Positions 33,693 to 37,359 of a stretch of 37,359 nucleotides of DNA are shown one piece after another (the first letter of the stretch is position 1; the number at the start of each line of letters is the position of its first letter). The notes beneath the pieces are model-generated. The model was not told the origin of the DNA. It ran no database searches and saw only the letters and a program-made list of their open reading frames with translations. The stretch is taken from positions 1-37,359 of the forward strand of contig NZ_JAGGLT010000035.1 of assembly GCF_017874545.1 (NCBI RefSeq), given 5' to 3'. Source of the stretch: Thermoanaerobacterium butyriciformans (lineage in GTDB: Bacteria > Bacillota > Thermoanaerobacteria > Thermoanaerobacterales > Thermoanaerobacteraceae). Made by a program: the position numbers and the translations under genes.

Positions 33693-34259
33693 TTACATAA
33701 TTATATCATTTTTTATCGTAAATCTTAATCTCTCTATAGCTCGGTTTTTTAATTTTACTGCACTTTGATATCCTATACCTACCTCTTTTGCTATTTCCAC
33801 CAATGATTTTCTATAAAAGAAGTATAATAAAATTACATTTTTTTGCTTTTCCGTCAGGCTATTTAAGGCATCTTTCAAATCTTTCATTGAAATACCTTTA
33901 AAAAACTCCTCTTCTGGTGATAAGCCGTCACTTTCCAACAAATCTATTATTTCATCGTCATCATCATTAGCTTTTGCATTCAAAGAAAGGCTAGGCTTCC
34001 TCTTTCTATACATTCCTAAAAAGTGAAATTTAAGCTGCATGCTGGCATATGCTATAAATTCTCTCCCCTTCTTCTCATCAAACTCCTTTATGGCTGTAAT
34101 CAGAATTTCTCTTCCATCTTGAAGCATGTCATTAAAATCGTCATAAGGAAATTTTTTAGCAAGTGATATCAAAAGAGGATTAAACTTGTTTAAAATTTCC
34201 ACAGTAGAATTTTCATCACCATTTTTTGCTTTAAAGCACAGTTCATTATAGCTTATCAT
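33693..34259 (-). CDS. Sigma-70-family RNA polymerase sigma factor with a sequestered ribosome site
   Basis: 188 residues. Region 2: DMLQDGREILITAIKEFDEKKGREFIAYASMQLKFHFLGMYRKRKPSLS. Region 4 (about 125-185): LKDALNSLTEKQKNVILLYFFYRKSLVEIAKEVGIGYQSAVKLKNRAIERL. Region 3 is missing, so it is an alternative factor of the ECF-like/UviA-BotR/Xpf type; the exact group is not clear. The ribosome site GAGGTG lies 6 bp before the ATG but sits in a 7-bp hairpin CCTCACT-ATTT-AGTGAGG, so translation may need melting or a helper. No anti-sigma gene is adjacent: the gene downstream is a thioesterase. Confidence 0.8.
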   Translation of the reverse strand: MISYNELCFKAKNGDENSTVEILNKFNPLLISLAKKFPYDDFNDMLQDGREILITAIKEFDEKKGREFIAYASMQLKFHFLGMYRKRKPSLSLNAKANDDDDEIIDLLESDGLSPEEEFFKGISMKDLKDALNSLTEKQKNVILLYFFYRKSLVEIAKEVGIGYQSAVKLKNRAIERLRFTIKNDIIM

Positions 34260-34267
34260 TATCTACA

Positions 34268-34310
34268 CCTCACTAAATAGTGAGGACCGGTCCTTTTCAG
34301 TGCTGCACTG
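34268..34310 (-). promoter_or_regulatory. Stacked hairpins sequestering the sigma-factor ribosome site
   Basis: On the minus strand: CAGTG-CAG-CACTG (34310-34298), the self-complementary AGGACCGGTCCT (34294-34283), then CCTCACT-ATTT-AGTGAGG (34285-34268), whose 3' arm contains the Shine-Dalgarno GAGG. The second and third structures overlap by 3 bases and exclude each other in part. An RNA thermosensor or a translation switch is plausible. Confidence 0.55.
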
Positions 34311-34471
34311 TGCTTTAATTATATTATGCGAACATACGTTTTTCTAACTTTGATTTTTGAAAAGTCTATATATGGAATTGCAAAAGTTTATTGTGAAAAT
34401 TACAAAATTGATACTAAAGATATAAATAATTTTTCTCTGACTTAGCAAGTCTACTACAATTAAAAACTTTT

Positions 34472-34519
34472 AAAAAAAGAACACGTATATGTTGCAGCTA
34501 ATTAACATATACGTGTTCT
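34472..34519 (-). terminator. Terminator of the NlpC/P60 gene
   Basis: A 16-bp perfect stem (AGAACACGTATATGTT and its complement) with a 10-nt loop, followed by TTTTTTT on the minus strand. It ends about 25 bp after the stop codon. Confidence 0.92.
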
Positions 34520-34543
34520 TTCACTTTAGCAATACGCTCTTTC

Positions 34544-35224
34544 TTAATAATATCTCCTTGCACCTATATAGTAAGTCCTAAACCACCCGCTAAAATTATC
34601 ATATGCTGCCTTCTTTGAAGAATCGCTCATATGTATCAAGCGATTATTACCTATGTATATTCCTTCATGTGTAGGCCCTTTACCTGACGTAGAGAAAAAC
34701 AGTATATCACCAGGCTGTAAATCTGATAAGCTTACAGGCCTTCCACCAGCATACTGATCGTATGTAGTCCTGCCGATGCTTTTTCCTGCCTGCTTATATA
34801 CGTATTGGACAAAGCCAGAACAGTCAAAGCCAGCAGGTGTCGTACCACCGTATACATACGGTGTCCCTAGATACCTTTCCGCAATGCTAACTACGCTCAA
34901 GTTTGATGTGCGATCATAAGCACCTCTGGATGAAACTCCACTTGCAGTTGTCCTATTTAAAACAGCCTCTGTCGCTGGTCCCACTATACCATCAGGAGAT
35001 AAACCAAATCTCTTCTGCAATGCAATAACAGCACTTTTTGTCTTGCTGCCGAAAATACCGTCAATACCACCTGTGCTATAACCAAGTCGATTCAGCGTTT
35101 GCTGCAAACTAACCACTGCTTGTCCTCTTGAACCATATTTTAAAAGCTCCATTGCAAACGCACTTGGTGCTTGCATAAGTGTTATTGACACTACTGCTGT
35201 TGCAACTATTTTTTTGTAATTCAA
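34544..35224 (-). CDS. Secreted NlpC/P60 peptidoglycan hydrolase with peptidoglycan-binding domain
   Basis: 226 residues: signal peptide (to about 24, APSAFA), a PG_binding_1 domain (about 28-90, LKYGSRGQAVVSLQQTLNRLGYSTGGIDGIFGSKT) and an NlpC/P60 domain (about 108-226). The catalytic Cys is in GGTTPAGFDCSGFVQYVY, with His in THEGIYIG and a second His in RLIHMSDSS. It should cut stem peptides of peptidoglycan outside the cell. The TTG at 35224 is preferred, with GAGAGG 9 bp upstream; an ATG three codons earlier abuts the ribosome site directly. A c-di-AMP riboswitch precedes it, a known pairing for cell-wall hydrolases. Confidence 0.93.
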   Translation of the reverse strand: MNYKKIVATAVVSITLMQAPSAFAMELLKYGSRGQAVVSLQQTLNRLGYSTGGIDGIFGSKTKSAVIALQKRFGLSPDGIVGPATEAVLNRTTASGVSSRGAYDRTSNLSVVSIAERYLGTPYVYGGTTPAGFDCSGFVQYVYKQAGKSIGRTTYDQYAGGRPVSLSDLQPGDILFFSTSGKGPTHEGIYIGNNRLIHMSDSSKKAAYDNFSGWFRTYYIGARRYY

Positions 35225-35241
35225 TTCATTCATCCTCTCTT

Positions 35242-35340
35242 TATGCCTACGAGGTTAGTTGACGGGTTCGGTAAAGAGTAACCCTACCGCATACGCGGAT
35301 TCACCCCAAAGATATCCCCCGCTCTTTCGATTAGGCATAT
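35242..35340 (-). ncRNA. Cyclic-di-AMP (ydaO/yuaA) riboswitch
   Basis: Read leftward: P1 ATGCCTAATCG, GAGCGGGGGA, GGGGTGAATCCGCG, then CCGAACCCGTCAACTAACCTCGTAGGCAT. These are the conserved blocks of the ydaO motif, and the ends pair (ATGCCTA with TAGGCAT). The switch normally turns off cell-wall-hydrolase and ion-transporter genes at high c-di-AMP. Confidence 0.9.
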
Positions 35341-35389
35341 TTTTTTAATAAATTTAATAAAAAATTTATATTTTTAATAATTACTTAAT

Positions 35390-35418
35390 ATTATACAGGC
35401 AAAATCAATCGAAGTCAA
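35390..35418 (-). promoter_or_regulatory. Promoter of the c-di-AMP riboswitch / NlpC gene
   Basis: TTGACT (35418-35413), 17 bp, TATAAT (35395-35390) read leftward, a near-consensus housekeeping promoter about 50 bp before the riboswitch. Confidence 0.85.
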
Positions 35419-35499
35419 TGTGATACCATATTTTACCTGTAATATAAAGTTGTACGTGCACATAATAATATTGAACTATTAAAAATGAGGTGTTAAAAC

Positions 35500-36309
35500 A
35501 TGCGTTCAATGTGGAAAGGTGCCATAAGCTTTGGTTTAGTCAGCATACCTATAAAACTCTATGCAGCAACAGAGGACAATTCAGTTCATTTCAGACAGCT
35601 TCATAAAGACTGCAAATCACCTATCAAATACGAAAAACTCTGCCCTGTCTGCAACAGACAAGTATCAGAAGATGAAATAGTTAAAGGATATGAATATGAA
35701 CCAGGAAAATTTGTCATTATCGATGAAGAAGATTTAGAAAGAATTCCGAAGTCAACAGTTAAGACGATAGATATTCTTGACTTCACAGATTTAAATAAAA
35801 TCGATCCAATCTATTTCGATAAAACATATTATATAGCACCAGATGAAATCGGAGCAAAGCCATACGTGCTTTTAAGAGATTCTATGAAAAAATTAAACCG
35901 TGTTGCAGTTGCAAGAGTTGTTATACGTTCAAGACAAGATTTAGCTTGCATCAGAGTTTACAACGATGACTACATGGTGTTAGAAACAATGCATTTCCCT
36001 GACGAAATAAGAAATACAAATGGGCTCCCACCGATTCGCAATGTAGACCTACATGAGAATGAAGTAAAAATGGCGATTAAGCTTATAGATACGTTGACAT
36101 CTGAATTTTCGCCCGAAAAATACGATGATAACTATAGAAAGGCCTTAATTGATATAATTGAGTCAAAAATACAAGATAGAAAAATTGAAATACCTGAATC
36201 ACCAAAAGAAGAAAACGTACTAGATCTTGTAAGCGCATTAAAAGCCAGCATAGAATCGGTAAATAGCGAAAATACAGCAAAAAAGACTAAAAAGAAAAAA
36301 GGTGCATAA
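35500..36309 (+). CDS. ku: DNA end-binding protein Ku
   Basis: 269 residues, the normal length of bacterial Ku. The N-terminus MRSMWKGAISFGLVSIPIKLYAATE is the family signature. A Cys cluster (DCKSPIKYEKLCPVCN) may bind zinc, as in other Firmicute Ku proteins. The C-terminal tail (SENTAKKTKKKKGA) is Lys-rich and likely aids DNA contact. Ku binds double-strand break ends and recruits the LigD-type ligase, encoded 3 bp downstream, for non-homologous end joining. In Bacillus these genes act in spores. A CATAATA element lies about 40 bp upstream and could be a sporulation-type -10, but the -35 is unclear. Confidence 0.97.
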   Translation: MRSMWKGAISFGLVSIPIKLYAATEDNSVHFRQLHKDCKSPIKYEKLCPVCNRQVSEDEIVKGYEYEPGKFVIIDEEDLERIPKSTVKTIDILDFTDLNKIDPIYFDKTYYIAPDEIGAKPYVLLRDSMKKLNRVAVARVVIRSRQDLACIRVYNDDYMVLETMHFPDEIRNTNGLPPIRNVDLHENEVKMAIKLIDTLTSEFSPEKYDDNYRKALIDIIESKIQDRKIEIPESPKEENVLDLVSALKASIESVNSENTAKKTKKKKGA

Positions 36310-36312
36310 AGG

Positions 36313-37236
36313 ATGTCAATGATAGATAAAAAAATCCCACCTATGCTAGCAGTATCAGGTAAAGTCTTTGATGACCCAGATTGGTTGTATGAAATCAAAT
36401 GGGATGGCTCTAGAACTCTTGCATTCCTCTCATCAACAACTAGGCTGCAGGATAGAAGGCTTGTGGATGTAAGTCATCAATTTCCGGATCTCATGAATCT
36501 TAACAAATTTATCAAGGCTAATGAAGCAATACTTGATGGAGAATTAATAGTCTTAAAAGACAATAAGCCAAATTATAGAAGCATAATGATGCGAAAACAT
36601 CAACAAAATAAACTAAAAATTGATCTTTTAAGTAAATCTAATCCCGCAATGTTTATAACTTGGGATGTAATATATTTTGATGGAAAAGAGCTTTTAAACT
36701 ATCCGCTGATTGAACGTAAACAAATTTTAAGAAAAGTTGTCATTGAAAGTAATCTACTAAGAATATCAGATTATATATTTGAACATGGAAAAACTTTATT
36801 TGCAGAAACCGGCAAAAATCATTTAGAAGGTGTAATGGCCAAAAAGGCAGACTCAAAATATTATTTAGGAAAAAGAAGCAGACTATGGCAAAAATTTAAA
36901 CATCACATAGTATTAAATGCTGTAATATTAGGCTATAGGACAGATAAAACAGCACTAGTGCTGGGACTTTACAATGAAGAAGGCAAACTTGTACACATCG
37001 GAAATGTAGAATCTGGCATTTCGCAGAAAGAGCTTACAGCATTTATGGAGGTAGCAAAAGATATAAAAGTTAAAAATAATTTTTACGGTGCTAAAATAAA
37101 CAATGTTCAATGGATCATGCCTGTGCTTGTTTGCAAAGTAAAGTTTATGGAGTGGTCAGAAAATCTTAAAATGAGAGCTCCATCTTTTTTAGAGTTTGTT
37201 TATGATGCACGACCTTATGAATGCAAATTCATGTAA
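36313..37236 (+). CDS. ATP-dependent DNA ligase (LigD ligase-domain type)
   Basis: 307 residues: adenylation domain plus OB domain, without the nuclease or primase-polymerase parts of full LigD. The nucleophile lysine is K29 in EIKWDGSR; motif III region is TWDVIYFDG, motif IV HLEGVMAKKADS and motif V SRLWQKFKHH. It seals ends brought together by Ku, encoded 3 bp upstream; the two are one operon. The polymerase partner is often the next gene, but only 29 bp separate this gene from the 93-bp terminal repeat, so any such gene has been cut off or lies beyond the element. Confidence 0.95.
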   Translation: MSMIDKKIPPMLAVSGKVFDDPDWLYEIKWDGSRTLAFLSSTTRLQDRRLVDVSHQFPDLMNLNKFIKANEAILDGELIVLKDNKPNYRSIMMRKHQQNKLKIDLLSKSNPAMFITWDVIYFDGKELLNYPLIERKQILRKVVIESNLLRISDYIFEHGKTLFAETGKNHLEGVMAKKADSKYYLGKRSRLWQKFKHHIVLNAVILGYRTDKTALVLGLYNEEGKLVHIGNVESGISQKELTAFMEVAKDIKVKNNFYGAKINNVQWIMPVLVCKVKFMEWSENLKMRAPSFLEFVYDARPYECKFM

Positions 37237-37265
37237 ATCAATTGAAATAAGCTAATTATTGATTT

Positions 37266-37358
37266 AAAATAAACATCATGCTTTGACAGCATCACGATAA
37301 ACGAAAACTATCACGATAGACAGTAGGAATCGTGGTATAATTAGAGTGTACGGCACAG
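37266..37358 (+). repeat. Terminal inverted repeat, right copy (probable IS end)
   Basis: Identical to the reverse complement of 1-93. It carries a TATAAT box (37336-37341) reading out of the window and two ATCACGAT boxes (37289-37296 and 37310-37317). It starts 29 bp after the DNA ligase stop codon. Outside bases differ from the left copy after position 93, so the shared part is at most 93 bp here and may continue past the window edge. Confidence 0.8.
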
Positions 37359-37359
37359 A

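Noticed and set aside
37336-37341. Complete promoter in the right terminal repeat
   Set aside because: TATAAT is perfect but no acceptable -35 lies at 16-18 bp, so only a -10 can be claimed.

Overview
The window is AT-rich DNA from a low-GC, spore-forming Firmicute. A thermophilic anaerobe of the Thermoanaerobacterium type fits best. The grounds are the codon and base composition, two S-box (SAM-I) leaders, a c-di-AMP leader before an NlpC/P60 hydrolase, a sporulation ytrHI pair, and the MccA/MccB and acetyl-type MetA/MetY sulfur pathways. The genus is inferred from style, not proven. No rRNA, tRNA or CRISPR array was seen.

The two ends carry the same 93-bp sequence in inverted orientation (1-93 and 37266-37358, identical). 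At the left it interrupts an ABC-transporter ATPase gene; at the right it lies just behind a Ku/DNA-ligase operon. Both copies look like the same end of an insertion sequence whose body lies outside the window, so the window may be a contig broken at a repeat, or a segment bounded by two IS copies.

Layout. 59-1858 (-): a sigY-yxlCDEF-like operon (ECF sigma factor, membrane anti-sigma-type proteins, PLDc_N protein, truncated ABC ATPase) with its own ECF-type promoter. 1978-3010 (+): a methyltransferase and a small secreted protein. 3060-5865 (-): an Nramp-like transporter without the canonical DPGN motif, then a PspA gene with a Cys/Gly-rich coiled-coil partner. 6350-12162 (-): a probable metal or envelope stress group (YHS protein, Lgt, a His-rich DUF2933-like peptide, an M23 protein, a membrane spermidine-synthase-like protein, DUF302). 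12377-18349 (-): sulfur metabolism (metY under a SAM riboswitch; yrrT-like, mccB, mccA) with a cobalamin-riboswitch-controlled Ni/Co transporter in the middle. 18524-20713 (-): PolX and a MNT-type nucleotidyltransferase. 20853-23878 (-): two overlapping MutS-like ATPase genes. 24053-26603 (-): cysK, copZ-like chaperone, geranylgeranyl-reductase-like flavoprotein. 26708-30163 (+): ytrHI, metA under a second SAM riboswitch, an amino-acid permease. 30201-35224 (-): OatA-like acyltransferase, isochorismatase-fold hydrolase, hotdog thioesterase, a sigma factor whose ribosome site sits in a hairpin, and a c-di-AMP-riboswitch NlpC/P60 hydrolase. 35500-37236 (+): Ku and an ATP-dependent DNA ligase (NHEJ).

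The best-connected system is sulfur assimilation. MetA makes O-acetylhomoserine and MetY converts it to homocysteine, both under SAM riboswitches. CysK makes cysteine from O-acetylserine, while MccA/MccB convert homocysteine to cysteine. The cysK and yrrT-mccB-mccA promoters share an ATCGGAATA operator-like motif. The least explained items are the asymmetric MutS-like pair, the sigma factor with a sequestered ribosome site, the broken sigY operon and the metal/envelope group.
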